The translations under genes and the position numbers were made by a program. Shown one piece after another: positions 21,126 through 29,852 of a stretch of 40,169 nucleotides of DNA. Numbering within the stretch: the stretch's first letter is position 1; each line of letters begins with the position of its first letter. A model generated the notes under the pieces. The model made no database searches. It was not told the DNA's origin and saw only the letters and a list, made by a program, of their open reading frames with translations. Source of the DNA: Oscillibacter sp. (GTDB taxonomy: Bacteria; Bacillota; Clostridia; Oscillospirales; Oscillospiraceae); the NCBI GenBank assembly GCA_017547085.1, contig JAFYQM010000003.1, forward strand, positions 1 to 40,169, written 5' to 3'.

Positions 21126-22607
21126 TCAGCAGCGGGCGAAGGTGTGGGTCATGGCCCGGATTTCCTTGGCCAGATCCGGCGTGGCGGCACCGCTGCCCAT
21201 GCGCCAGCCCCAGTTGCCGTCAGCCACGCCGGGGACATTGATGCGGGCGTCGCTGCCGAGAGCCAGATAGTCCTGCATCTGGGCCACGAACAGGTGTGCC
21301 ACAGAGGCCTGACCGCACCGCAGTACAGCACGGCGCACGGCTTCCACATCGTCCCGTACACCCAGATACTGCTCCACATAGTCCCGTTCCTTCTCGTCAG
21401 CTTTGGTGTACCAGCCAACGAGGGTGTCATTGTCATGGGTGCCGGTATAGCAGATGCAGTTTTCCTCGTGGCGGTGGGGGAGATAGGCGTTCCACGGGTT
21501 GTCAAAGGCGAACTGCAGCACCTTCATGCCGGGCATGCCTGCGGCACGGCGCAGAGCATGGACCTCCTCCGTCAGGGTGCCCAGATCCTCGGCGATATAG
21601 CTGACGTCGGCATACCAGAACCAGGTGTTCAACACATGTAGCAGGTCCATACCGGGGCCCTTTTCCCATGCGCCTGTCTTGGCGGTCTCCGCATCAGCGG
21701 GCACGGCCCAATAGCTCTCCAGACCGCGGAAGTGGTCGATGCGGATGCGGTCAAACAGGCGGATGGCGCCGTCCACACGGCGGATCCACCAGCCAAAGCC
21801 GTCCGCCTTCATGTGGGCCCAGTTGTAGAGGGGATTGCCCCACAGCTGGCCGTCGGCGGCAAAGTAGTCGGGGGGCACGCCTGCTACCTTGGAGGGCTTG
21901 CCCTCCTCGTCCAACAGGAACTGTTCCCGCTCGCTCCATACATCGGCAGAGTCAAGAGAGACGTAGATGGGGATGTCGCCGATCAGCTTGATGCCAAGGT
22001 CGTTGACATACTGCTTCAGCGCTGCCCACTGGGTGAAGAACCAGTACTGCACACAGGTGTAGAACGCAACATCCTCGGCAAGGCGCACGCTCCAGCGGGA
22101 CATGGCCAGCGCATCGTGGCGGCGAAGCGCCTCCTCCGGCCAGTTATACCAGGCCAGACCGCCAAAGTGGGTTTTGACGGCACGGTACAGGGCGTATTCC
22201 CGTACCCACGGCGTTTTGGCGGCGAAATCCCGCATCTTCACCAGCTCGTCCTCGCTCAGGCGGTGGAATGCGCTGCGCAGCAGCGGTTCCCGCACGGCAC
22301 GCAGGGCTGCGTAGTCGATGCGGTCGCCCTCAGGCAGCACGGCGGTTTTACATTCTTCTTCTGTCAAAAGCCCCTCGGCGGCCAGCGCGTCCAGATCAAT
22401 GTAGAACAGGTTGCCTGCAAAGGTGGATTCGCTGGAGTAGGGGGAGTTGCCCTCGCCAGTGGGGCCCACCGGAAGGATCTGCCACCATTTTTGGCCGGCG
22501 GCATGGAGGAAATCAGCAAAGGCGCGGGCTTCCTTGCCCAGCGAGCCAATGCCATAGGGGGAGGGCAGAGAGAAAATCGGCATTAAAATGCCTGCGGAAC
22601 GTTCCAT
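21126..22607 (-). CDS. malQ: 4-alpha-glucanotransferase (amylomaltase)
   Basis: A 493-residue GH77 enzyme that transfers maltosyl and longer glucan units in maltodextrin and glycogen turnover. It starts ERSAGILMPIFSLPSPYGIG, the standard bacterial MalQ opening, and continues WWQILPVGPTGEGNSPYSS. The catalytic residues lie in the usual motifs: the nucleophile Asp in RIDHFRGLESYW, the acid/base Glu in YIAEDLG, and the third carboxylate in THDNDTLVGW. The length matches short bacterial and plant amylomaltases. The start at 22607 follows AAAGAGGT; the longer frame lacks support. It has its own promoter and stands alone, with no glycogen or maltose genes around it. Confidence 0.95.
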   Translation of the reverse strand: MERSAGILMPIFSLPSPYGIGSLGKEARAFADFLHAAGQKWWQILPVGPTGEGNSPYSSESTFAGNLFYIDLDALAAEGLLTEEECKTAVLPEGDRIDYAALRAVREPLLRSAFHRLSEDELVKMRDFAAKTPWVREYALYRAVKTHFGGLAWYNWPEEALRRHDALAMSRWSVRLAEDVAFYTCVQYWFFTQWAALKQYVNDLGIKLIGDIPIYVSLDSADVWSEREQFLLDEEGKPSKVAGVPPDYFAADGQLWGNPLYNWAHMKADGFGWWIRRVDGAIRLFDRIRIDHFRGLESYWAVPADAETAKTGAWEKGPGMDLLHVLNTWFWYADVSYIAEDLGTLTEEVHALRRAAGMPGMKVLQFAFDNPWNAYLPHRHEENCICYTGTHDNDTLVGWYTKADEKERDYVEQYLGVRDDVEAVRRAVLRCGQASVAHLFVAQMQDYLALGSDARINVPGVADGNWGWRMGSGAATPDLAKEIRAMTHTFARC

Positions 22608-22645
22608 ATACAAAGACCTCTTTCTATCCAAAATCGATCGCATTT

Positions 22646-22674
22646 ATTGTAGAGACTTTTTCCACCTCTGTCAA
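22646..22674 (-). promoter_or_regulatory. malQ promoter
   Basis: On the minus strand a perfect TTGACA (22669-22674), 17 bases, TACAAT (22646-22651), about 40 bases before the malQ start. Confidence 0.88.
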
Positions 22675-22754
22675 GGCGGCCCTTGCCGAACATAGGGGGC
22701 GGAAAAACGAGTCTCAGGACAGATGGGGATGCGTCCCAATAGCTCCCGCAAAGT

Positions 22755-22789
22755 GAAAAGCCGTCCCTCCGGAACCGGAGGGACGGCTT
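22755..22789 (-). terminator. Terminator of the arginine operon
   Basis: A 13-bp stem AAGCCGTCCCTCC (22758-22770) with GGAGGGACGGCTT (22777-22789); on the minus strand it continues TTTTCACTTT. It starts 14 bases after the argF stop. Confidence 0.85.
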
Positions 22790-22802
22790 ATTTGGGGTTG
22801 TT

Positions 22803-23786
22803 TTATTTCATCAGCTCGTACATGACGGCCTTGATGGTGTGCATACGGTTTTCTGCCTCGTCAAAGACGATGGACTGCTCGGATTCAAACACTTCGTCGG
22901 TGACTTCCATGGCGTCGCGGCCGAACTTTTCGCCCATTTCCTTGCCCACGGTAGTCTTATGGTCGTGGTAGGCGGGCAGGCAGTGCATGAAGCGGCACTG
23001 GGGACCGGCGTTGTCCATCAGGGCCTTGGTGACCTGATAGGGACCGAGGGCTTCGATGCGCTCTGCCCATACTTCCACGGGTTCACCCATGGAGACCCAA
23101 ACGTCGGTGTAGAGCACATCGGCGTCCTTGGTGGCGACCATGGGATCTTCGATGAACTCCAGCACGGCTCCGGTCTCAGCTGCGATGGCCTGACACTGGT
23201 CGATCAGCTCCTGAGCGGGCATATAGGCCTTGGGCGCGCAGGCTACGAAGTGCATACCCATCTTGGCGCAGCCTACCATCAGGCTGTTGCCCATGTTGTA
23301 GCGGGCGTCGCCGAGGTACACAAATTTGATGCCTTGCAGCTTGCCGAAGTGTTCCTGAACGGTCAGGAAGTCGGCAAGGATCTGGGTGGGATGGAACTCG
23401 TTGGTCAGACCATTGAACACGGGTACACCGGCATACTTGGCCAGCTCTTCCACCAACTCCTGACCGAAGCCGCGGTACTCAATGCCGTCAAACATGCGGC
23501 CGAGGACGCGGGCGGTGTCGGCGATGGACTCCTTCACGCCGATCTGGCTGCCAGTGGGGCCGAGGTAGGTGCTGCCCATGCCCAGATCCTGCGCTGCCAC
23601 CTCGAAGGCACAGCGGGTACGGGTGGAGGTCTTTTCAAAGATCAGAGCAACGTTCTTGCCCTCTAAGTACTTGTGGGGGATGCCGGCCTTTTTCTTGGCC
23701 TTCAGGTCGGCGGCAGTGTCCAGAAACTGCTGGATCTCAGCGGGGGTGAAGTCCAAGAGCTTCAGAAAATGGGTGTGGTTTTCCAT
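22803..23786 (-). CDS. argF: Ornithine carbamoyltransferase
   Basis: A 327-residue transcarbamylase that joins carbamoyl phosphate and ornithine to give citrulline. The carbamoyl-phosphate motif STRTR is at residues 54-58 ([13 protein letters not shown]), followed by [20 protein letters not shown] and [11 protein letters not shown]; the ornithine loop and catalytic cysteine occur as DVWVSMGE and [11 protein letters not shown]. Biosynthetic (argF) rather than catabolic (arcB) use is indicated by its place as last gene of the arg operon, followed by the operon terminator. Start at 23786 has AGGAGGACG. The gap of 63 bases to argD contains no promoter I can see. Confidence 0.96.
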   Translation of the reverse strand: MENHTHFLKLLDFTPAEIQQFLDTAADLKAKKKAGIPHKYLEGKNVALIFEKTSTRTRCAFEVAAQDLGMGSTYLGPTGSQIGVKESIADTARVLGRMFDGIEYRGFGQELVEELAKYAGVPVFNGLTNEFHPTQILADFLTVQEHFGKLQGIKFVYLGDARYNMGNSLMVGCAKMGMHFVACAPKAYMPAQELIDQCQAIAAETGAVLEFIEDPMVATKDADVLYTDVWVSMGEPVEVWAERIEALGPYQVTKALMDNAGPQCRFMHCLPAYHDHKTTVGKEMGEKFGRDAMEVTDEVFESEQSIVFDEAENRMHTIKAVMYELMK

Positions 23787-23849
23787 AAAACGTCCTCCTG
23801 CTGCACAAAAGGGTGCAAAAGTAAAGTGAATTTCAAAAGCGGAATGCGC

Positions 23850-25031
23850 TTATGCGCGCAGGGCCTTTTCCATGATTGCAACGCCCTTGTCCATCTCTTC
23901 GCGGGTGATAACCAGAGGCGGCAGCAGGCGCATACCGGGGCCGGCGGTGAGTACCAGCAGGCCGTTTTCGATCAGCTTGTTTACGATCTCGCCCTTGTTG
24001 TAGCCGTCCTTCACCTCAATGCCGATCATCAGGCCCATGCCGCGGGTTTTGCCGAAGCAGGGCAGATCCAGTGCTTCGATCTGCGCACAGAGGTATTCGC
24101 CCTTGGCGGTGACTTCTGACAGGAAAGCATCGTCCAGCGTTTCCTGTACCACCAGACCGGCTGCGGCGCAGACCGGGTTGGCTCCGAAGGTGGTGGCGTG
24201 GGTGCCGGGGGTCAGCACGCCGCTGCACTTTTCGTTTGCCATAATGCCGCTCATGGGCATGCCGCCGGCAATGCCCTTGGCAAAGGAGCAGACATCAGGC
24301 AGGATGCCATACTGCTGGAAGGCGAACAGCTTGCCGGTACGGCCTACACCGGTCTGGACTTCGTCCGTCAGGAAGAGCCAGTCTTTTTCCTCGCACAGCT
24401 TCTTCACCGCCTGCACATATTCGTAATCCAGAGGCAGCACACCGCCTTCGCCCTGCACCAGCTCCACCATGACGGCGCACACATCGTCGCCTGCGGCAGC
24501 TTCCAGAGAGGCAAAGTCATTGGCGGCAGCGTAGCGGAAGCCCTCGGTAAAGGGGAAGAAGAACTGGTGGAACACATCCTGACCGGTGGCCTTCAGTGTA
24601 GTGATGGTGCGGCCGTGGAAGGAATTCTGCAGGGTGATAATGGTAGCGCGGCCTTCGCCGTACTTGTCATAGCTGTACTTTCTTGCCAGCTTGATCATGC
24701 CCTCGTTGGCTTCGCCGCCGCCGTTGGCAAAGAAGACGGAGGACATGCCGGTGCGCTTGCAGAGGATTTCTGCCAGACGGGCAGAAGGCTCGGTGTAAAA
24801 GAGGTTGGACACATGACCCAGCTTTTTGGCCTGTGCTGCGATGGCATCGGCCCAGGCCTGATGACCGTAGCCCAGATCCGTCACGCCGATTCCGCTGGTG
24901 AAGTCGATGTACTCATTGCCTTCGAAGTCATAGAGACGGGCGCCTTCGCCCCGTTCCACGGCCACGGGGAAGCGGCCGTAGGTATTCATCACATATTGAT
25001 GGGTCAGGTTTTTCAGTTCGTTGGAAGTCAT
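23850..25031 (-). CDS. argD: Acetylornithine aminotransferase
   Basis: A 393-residue class-III PLP aminotransferase that makes N-acetylornithine from N-acetylglutamate semialdehyde and glutamate. Landmarks are NTYGRFPVAVERGEGARLYD, FANGGGEANEGMIKLARKY, FHGRTITTLKATGQ, LTDEVQTGVGRTGKLFAFQ and the PLP lysine in SFAKGIAGGMPMSG. The N terminus MTSNELKNLTHQYVMNTY is the family's usual start. The ATG at 25031 lies one base after the argB stop with GAGGAGG placed inside the end of argB, so translation is coupled. It could also serve in lysine synthesis as DapC, as some ArgD enzymes do. Confidence 0.95.
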   Translation of the reverse strand: MTSNELKNLTHQYVMNTYGRFPVAVERGEGARLYDFEGNEYIDFTSGIGVTDLGYGHQAWADAIAAQAKKLGHVSNLFYTEPSARLAEILCKRTGMSSVFFANGGGEANEGMIKLARKYSYDKYGEGRATIITLQNSFHGRTITTLKATGQDVFHQFFFPFTEGFRYAAANDFASLEAAAGDDVCAVMVELVQGEGGVLPLDYEYVQAVKKLCEEKDWLFLTDEVQTGVGRTGKLFAFQQYGILPDVCSFAKGIAGGMPMSGIMANEKCSGVLTPGTHATTFGANPVCAAAGLVVQETLDDAFLSEVTAKGEYLCAQIEALDLPCFGKTRGMGLMIGIEVKDGYNKGEIVNKLIENGLLVLTAGPGMRLLPPLVITREEMDKGVAIMEKALRA

Positions 25032-25032
25032 C

Positions 25033-25896
25033 TTAATCCTCCTCGCGGATCATCATGGTACCGATGCCCTTGTCAGACAGCAGCTCGATCAAAATGGAAT
25101 GGGGGATGCGGCCGTCCAGAATGTGGACACGGTCTACGCCGCCGTGGATGGCCTGCACGCAGCACTCCATCTTGGGGATCATGCCGCCGGAGATCACGCC
25201 CTCTTCCACCAGCTTGGGCACCTCGTAGGTGTGCACCACATGAATGAGGGTCTCCTCGTCCTTGGGGTCGCGGAGCAGGCCGCGGATGTCGGTCAGCAGG
25301 ATCAGCTTTTCCGCACCCAGCGCCACGGCCAGCAGAGCGGCGGCGGTGTCGGCGTTAATGTTGTAGGCGGTGTCTTTATCCACGCCCTGTGCCACGGTGG
25401 ACACCACGGGGATGTAGTTGTTTTGCAGCGCGGTCTGCACCGGCTCGGTGTTGACGGCGGTGATCTCGCCTACCAGACCGTACTTTTCCTCCATCTGGAC
25501 TGCCTGGAACAGCTGTCCATCCATGCCGCACAGCCCGATGGCGTTGCCGCCGAGGCGGTTCAGTTGGGCGACCAGATTCTTGTTGACCTTGCCGCACAGC
25601 ACGGACTGTACCACATCCATGGTGACTTCGTCGGTGTAGCGCAGGCCGTCCACAAAGTGGGACTGGTGGCCGATCTTTTTCAGCATATCGTTGATCTCAG
25701 GGCCACCGCCATGGACGACCACGACACGGATACCAACCAGATGCAGCAGGATGATATCCTTCATCACAGCCTGACGCAGCTCGTCGGAGATCATGGCGTT
25801 GCCGCCGTATTTCACCACGATGGTCTTGCCGGTAAATTTCTGAATGTAAGGCAGAGCCTCGACCAGTGTCTGGGCCTGCTGTGCATGAGAAGACAT
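25033..25896 (-). CDS. argB: Acetylglutamate kinase
   Basis: A 287-residue amino-acid kinase that phosphorylates N-acetylglutamate, the committed step of arginine synthesis. The phosphate-binding lysine and glycines lie in TIVVKYGGNAM, the substrate loop is VVVVHGGGPEIN, and INADTAAALLAVALGAEKLI plus GVISGGMIPKMECC complete the signature. The N-terminal stretch QAQTLVEALPYIQKFTGKT is of the arginine-sensitive hexameric type (an N-terminal helix is present), so feedback inhibition is likely. The start at 25896 follows AAAAGGAGGG; the upstream part of the frame is the repeat-filled spacer and is not coding. The argJ gene is 177 bases upstream. Confidence 0.96.
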   Translation of the reverse strand: MSSHAQQAQTLVEALPYIQKFTGKTIVVKYGGNAMISDELRQAVMKDIILLHLVGIRVVVVHGGGPEINDMLKKIGHQSHFVDGLRYTDEVTMDVVQSVLCGKVNKNLVAQLNRLGGNAIGLCGMDGQLFQAVQMEEKYGLVGEITAVNTEPVQTALQNNYIPVVSTVAQGVDKDTAYNINADTAAALLAVALGAEKLILLTDIRGLLRDPKDEETLIHVVHTYEVPKLVEEGVISGGMIPKMECCVQAIHGGVDRVHILDGRIPHSILIELLSDKGIGTMMIREED

Positions 25897-25920
25897 ATGC
25901 TTCCCTCCTTTTCGTTTCCC

Positions 25921-26054
25921 TTGCTCCGACGCAAACCAGCCAAGCGGGAGGTGAATTGCCCGCAGGGCAAAAGAAGTCCCTCTGGAGGGTTTGCGGAGGA
26001 AAGATGAGGAATCGCCTGTCCGGTCAAGCGGCACTTTGTAAAAGTGCTGCGGAC
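25921..26054 (+). repeat. Hairpin-rich intergenic repeat in the argJ-argB spacer
   Basis: This spacer holds three stem-loops. TTGCCC/GGGCAA is at 25956-25970. CCCTC/GAGGG is at 25978-25989. GCGGCACTTT with AAAGTGCTGC is at 26028-26050, clamped by GTCC/GGAC (26018-26021, 26051-26054). A longer outer stem GCAAACC with GGTTTGC (25931-25937, 25988-25994), extended by CTCC/GGAG, can close around the core. The core (GGTGAATTGCC, hairpin, GCAA, AGAAG, CTCTGGAG) reappears on the opposite strand near 38081-38115 in the serC-serA spacer, with different but still complementary stems. In the arg transcript it is read as the antisense copy. Neither a promoter nor a terminator is apparent. Confidence 0.6.
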
Positions 26055-26073
26055 CTATCAGGTGTATTCCGAA

Positions 26074-27297
26074 TCAGGTGCGATAATCGCCGTTGATCTT
26101 CACATAGTCATAGGTCAGGTCACAGCCCCAGCAGGTGCAGGCAGCCTCGCCCTCGCCCATGATAATGTTGATTTCCACATCGTGCTCAGAGAGCACCTTC
26201 TTGGCCAGATCTTCGTCGAAATCCAGACCGCGGCCCTTGGCACACACCGCCACATCGCCTGCGGCGGAGGTGAAGTGGACATCTACCTTCTCAGGGTCAA
26301 ACTGCTCGCCGGAATAGCCCATGGCGCACAACACGCGGCCCCAGTTGGCGTCCGCACCAAAGATGGCGCACTTGGTGAGAGAGGAACCGATGACGCTCTT
26401 AGCCAGTGTTTCGGCCTGTGCTTCAGTGGCCGCACCCTTGACGGAGCAGGTGATGAGGTGCTTGGCACCTTCACCGTCAGCGGCCATCATCTTGGCAAGC
26501 TCGATACAAAGTGCTTGCAGTGCAGCCAGAAATGCGGCGTAGTCCTCGCCTTTTTCGGTGATCTCCGCGTTGCCTGCCATGCCGTTGGCCAGCACCATGC
26601 AGGTGTCGTTGGTGGAGGTGTCGCCGTCCACGCTAATGCGGTTGAAACTGACGTTCACCGTCTCCAGCAGGGCGGTTTTGATCATAGCGGGGGAGATGGC
26701 GCAGTCAGTGGTCAGGAAGCAGAGCATGGTGCCCATGTTGGGGTGGATCATGCCGCTGCCCTTGGCGATACCGCCCATGCGGACGGTCTTGCCGCCGACG
26801 GTGGTTTCCACGGCGACTTCCTTCTTCACAGTGTCGGTGGTCATGATGGCGTGGGCTGCCGCATCGCTGGCTTCGATGGAGTGATCCAGCGCGGCACACA
26901 GGTCAGCCATGCCATCCTCGATGACCTTGACGTTCAGCGTCTGGCCGATGACACCGGTGGAGGACACCAGCACATCCATGGGATCGCAGCTGATAGCTGC
27001 GGCAGCTGCCTGACACATCCGGATGGCGTTTTCCTCGCCCATGGGAGCGCAGGCGTTGGCGTTGCCGCTGTTGGCAATGACGGCTTTCGCCCTGCCGTTT
27101 TCCAGATGCTTCTTGTCCACGTGAATGGGGGCGGCCTTTACCACGTTTTTGGTGAACACGGCGGCTGCTGCGCAGTCCACATCGGAAACGATGAGGGCCA
27201 CATCCTTCTTCCAGCCGGCCTTGGTCTTGACACCCACATGGATGCCCGCGGCCTTGAAGCCCTGTGCGGCGCAGACGCCGCCTTCGATAAATTTCAT
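26074..27297 (-). CDS. argJ: Bifunctional glutamate N-acetyltransferase / ornithine acetyltransferase
   Basis: A 407-residue self-cleaving Ntn-type enzyme that moves the acetyl group from N-acetylornithine back to glutamate, closing the cyclic arginine pathway. The cleavage site lies in MGGIAKGSGMIHPNMGTMLC, where the Thr of MGTML becomes the nucleophile of the beta chain; VIANSGNANAC and VSSTGVIGQTLN are the oxyanion-hole and substrate regions, and TSTNDTC and GADANWGRVLCAMGYSG complete the pattern. Presence of argJ and absence of argA/argE in the operon fit the recycling pathway. AAGGAGGATCC precedes the ATG at 27297. Whether it can also use acetyl-CoA cannot be told from this reading. Confidence 0.95.
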   Translation of the reverse strand: MKFIEGGVCAAQGFKAAGIHVGVKTKAGWKKDVALIVSDVDCAAAAVFTKNVVKAAPIHVDKKHLENGRAKAVIANSGNANACAPMGEENAIRMCQAAAAAISCDPMDVLVSSTGVIGQTLNVKVIEDGMADLCAALDHSIEASDAAAHAIMTTDTVKKEVAVETTVGGKTVRMGGIAKGSGMIHPNMGTMLCFLTTDCAISPAMIKTALLETVNVSFNRISVDGDTSTNDTCMVLANGMAGNAEITEKGEDYAAFLAALQALCIELAKMMAADGEGAKHLITCSVKGAATEAQAETLAKSVIGSSLTKCAIFGADANWGRVLCAMGYSGEQFDPEKVDVHFTSAAGDVAVCAKGRGLDFDEDLAKKVLSEHDVEINIIMGEGEAACTCWGCDLTYDYVKINGDYRT

Positions 27298-27324
27298 AGG
27301 AGGATCCTCCTTGGGTGTTGGATT

Positions 27325-28260
27325 TTATAAAGTCAGACCGGTTGTTTCATCCAGTCCCAGCATGATGTTCATGTTCTGGACGGCGGCACCGGAGGCGCCT
27401 TTGCCGAGGTTGTCAAACAGTGCCGTGATGGTAAACTGTTCGTCGTTGCCTGCCACGATGAGGGTTAGGCTGTCCTGTCCTGCCTTGGCGTTGGCATAGA
27501 CCTTGGCGGTGTCGGTGGTGTTCGCCACCTGTACCATGGTACTGCCTGCATAGTAGTTTGCCAGCTTCTGCTGCACTTCCTGCACCGTGGAAACGCCGTT
27601 CATCTGACTCATATGGAACGGCACGGTAGTAGCCATGCCCTTGTAGTAGTCGTCCACGATGGGGGTGAAGACCGGCTTGGTTGTCAGGCCGCAGATAGTT
27701 TTCATTTCCGGCAGGTGCTTGTGGGTCTGTGTCATACCGTAGGGACAGGGGGCAAACAGTTCGGCGGCCTTATCCTCTGCTTCGTACTGGGCAATCATTT
27801 TCTTGCCGCCGCCGGAGTAGCCGGTGAGGGAGAAAGCAGAAAGGCAGGCATCGGGACTGATGAGCCCCATAGCCACCAACGGATAGATAATGGAGATAAA
27901 GCCAGTGGCGTGGCAGCCGGGGTTGGCTACCCGCTTGGAGGTTTTGATCGCTTCACGGTGCGCCGCACTCAATTCGGGGAAACCATAGGCCCAGTCCGGG
28001 TTGATGCGGTGGGCAGTGGAGGCATCGATCACGCGAGTGGTGGGGCTTTCGATGAGACTGACTGCCTCGATGGCTGCTGCGTCCGGCAGGCAAAGGAACA
28101 CGATGTCTGCCGCATCCATCAGCTTCTTTCGCTCGGCGGGATCCTTGCGTTTCTCCTCGTCGATCAGCAGCAGCTCGATGTCGCTTCTTGCGGCGAGACG
28201 GTCGTAGATCTGCAGTCCGGTGGTGCCTTCCTTGCCGTCGATATATACCTTCGGTTTCAT
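27325..28260 (-). CDS. argC: N-acetyl-gamma-glutamyl-phosphate reductase, type 2
   Basis: A 311-residue NADPH-dependent reductase making N-acetylglutamate semialdehyde. Its length and the start KVYIDGKEGTTGLQIYDRL mark the short type-2 AGPR, distinct from the ~345-residue type 1 usual in Bacillus and E. coli. The catalytic cysteine is Cys116 in VANPGCHATGF, and the substrate histidine lies in FTPIVDDYYKGMATTVPFH or nearby. It sits 27 bases upstream of argJ in the coding order, between argH and argJ, with an AAGGAGGGACAG ribosome site. Type-2 ArgC inside a Firmicute arg operon is known in this class. Confidence 0.95.
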   Translation of the reverse strand: MKPKVYIDGKEGTTGLQIYDRLAARSDIELLLIDEEKRKDPAERKKLMDAADIVFLCLPDAAAIEAVSLIESPTTRVIDASTAHRINPDWAYGFPELSAAHREAIKTSKRVANPGCHATGFISIIYPLVAMGLISPDACLSAFSLTGYSGGGKKMIAQYEAEDKAAELFAPCPYGMTQTHKHLPEMKTICGLTTKPVFTPIVDDYYKGMATTVPFHMSQMNGVSTVQEVQQKLANYYAGSTMVQVANTTDTAKVYANAKAGQDSLTLIVAGNDEQFTITALFDNLGKGASGAAVQNMNIMLGLDETTGLTL

Positions 28261-28296
28261 GGTCTGTCCCTCCTTGGGTGCGGTGACTTGTTTGAA

Positions 28297-29679
28297 TCAG
28301 GTGCGTTCTGCCACGAAGGCCTCGATGGCTGCGATCTGGCGGTTCACTTCCGTGCGGGCGGGACCGCCGATGGCCTTACGGCCGTTGACGCAGTTGTTCA
28401 TATACAGGGCCTGATAAATATCTTCGTGGAAGCAGTCGGATACCTCCTGAAATTCCTCCAGCGACAGGGTGTCCAGCTTCTCGCCCTTTTCGATACAGGT
28501 GTGAACCAACTTGCCCACCACCATGTAGGCTTCGCGGAAGGGCAGGCCCTTCTTTACCAGATAGTCGGCGCAGTCGGTGGCGTTGATGAAGCAGCCGTCC
28601 ATGGCGGAACGGCGCATGTTCTCGGGCTTGACGTTCATGGTGTCGATCATGGCTGCGAACACAGGCAGGCACATCTTCACGGTGTCGATGGCGTCAAATA
28701 CACATTCCTTGTCTTCCTGCATGTCCTTGTTGTAGGCCAGAGGAATGCCCTTCATCACGGTCAGCAGGGTGATGAGGGAGCCGTAAACACGGCCGGTCTT
28801 GCCGCGGACCAGCTCGGCCACGTCGGGGTTCTTCTTCTGGGGCATGATGGAGGAGCCGGTGGAATAGGCGTCGTCCAGTTCCACATACTTGAACTCCCAG
28901 GAGCACCACAGGATGATTTCCTCTGCGAAGCGGCTCAGGTGCATCATCAAAATGGAGCAGGCGCACAGGAATTCAATGGCGAAGTCACGGTCAGACACGG
29001 AGTCCAGAGAGTTGTCCGTAGGCTTGGAAAAGCCCAGCAGCTCTGCGGTGCGGGTCCGGTCGATGGGATAGGTGGTAGTAGCCAGAGCGCCGGCGCCCAG
29101 AGGGCACTCGTTCATACGCTCCAGGCAGTCCTCCAGACGGGTGACGTCACGCTTGAGCATGTTGGCGTAGGCCATCAGGTGATGGCCCAGCGTAGAGGGC
29201 TGGGCGCGCTGCAGGTGGGTGTAACCGGGCAGCAGGGTGGATACATGGGCCTTGGCCTTCTTCACCAGAATGGTTTCGAAATCCAGAATGATCTTAATGA
29301 TGTCCTGGATCTCTTCACGGACGTACATGCGGAAGTCCACGGCTACCTGATCGTTACGGCTTCTGGCGGTGTGCAGGCGCTTGCCGGTCTGACCGATACG
29401 GCTGGTCAGCAGGGACTCGATGTTCATGTGGATGTCTTCCATATCCACGGTGAACTCCACATTGCCTTCCTCGATATCCACCAGAATGGCCTTCAGACCT
29501 TCGATGATCTTCTCAGCCTCGTGGGCTTCGATGATGCCCTGCTCGCCCAGCATGGTGGCGTGAGCAATGGAGCCGGTGATATCCTGACGGTACATTCTGG
29601 CGTCAAATGCGATGGAGGAGTTAAAATCGTTCACTGCGCTGTCGGTTTCCTTCTGGAACCGTCCTGCCCAAAGTTTCAT
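28297..29679 (-). CDS. argH: Argininosuccinate lyase
   Basis: A 460-residue member of the fumarase/aspartase superfamily that splits argininosuccinate into arginine and fumarate. It opens [20 protein letters not shown], has [12 protein letters not shown] and [13 protein letters not shown] (the argininosuccinate-binding strip), [16 protein letters not shown] with the catalytic His, and the superfamily loop [16 protein letters not shown] with the catalytic Ser. The start at 29679 follows AAGGAGAACG; the upstream part of the frame falls in the argG-argH spacer. The fumarate it releases can be hydrated by FumC encoded at 3449-4807. Confidence 0.96.
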   Translation of the reverse strand: MKLWAGRFQKETDSAVNDFNSSIAFDARMYRQDITGSIAHATMLGEQGIIEAHEAEKIIEGLKAILVDIEEGNVEFTVDMEDIHMNIESLLTSRIGQTGKRLHTARSRNDQVAVDFRMYVREEIQDIIKIILDFETILVKKAKAHVSTLLPGYTHLQRAQPSTLGHHLMAYANMLKRDVTRLEDCLERMNECPLGAGALATTTYPIDRTRTAELLGFSKPTDNSLDSVSDRDFAIEFLCACSILMMHLSRFAEEIILWCSWEFKYVELDDAYSTGSSIMPQKKNPDVAELVRGKTGRVYGSLITLLTVMKGIPLAYNKDMQEDKECVFDAIDTVKMCLPVFAAMIDTMNVKPENMRRSAMDGCFINATDCADYLVKKGLPFREAYMVVGKLVHTCIEKGEKLDTLSLEEFQEVSDCFHEDIYQALYMNNCVNGRKAIGGPARTEVNRQIAAIEAFVAERT

Positions 29680-29852
29680 AGTCGTTCTCCTTGTATGGTT
29701 ATTCAAGGCGCGGCACCGGCTGCGAAATGGCTGCCTTGCCGTCTGCCCATTCACCGCAGACGCGGGGCGAAGAAAATCTTCTCCGTCCCGCACCTGCTTT
29801 CGTTTTCAAAAAGAGTGTTTTGGAGGGAAAGTTGCTTCCCTTTCCGATTCCA
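29680..29852. repeat. Hairpin-rich spacer between argG and argH, possible degenerate copy of the repeat
   Basis: No gene. Stem-loops seen are GTCTGC/GCAGAC (29741-29746, 29756-29761), a nested GCGGG-GAAGA/TCTTC-CCCGC (29762-29791) and GGGAA/TTCCC (29825-29840). On the minus strand the piece GGTGAATGGGCAGACGGCAA (roughly 29736-29755) resembles the GGTGAATTGCC-hairpin-GGCAA core of the other two spacers, but the inner hairpin is not conserved, so kinship is only suspected. Confidence 0.35.
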
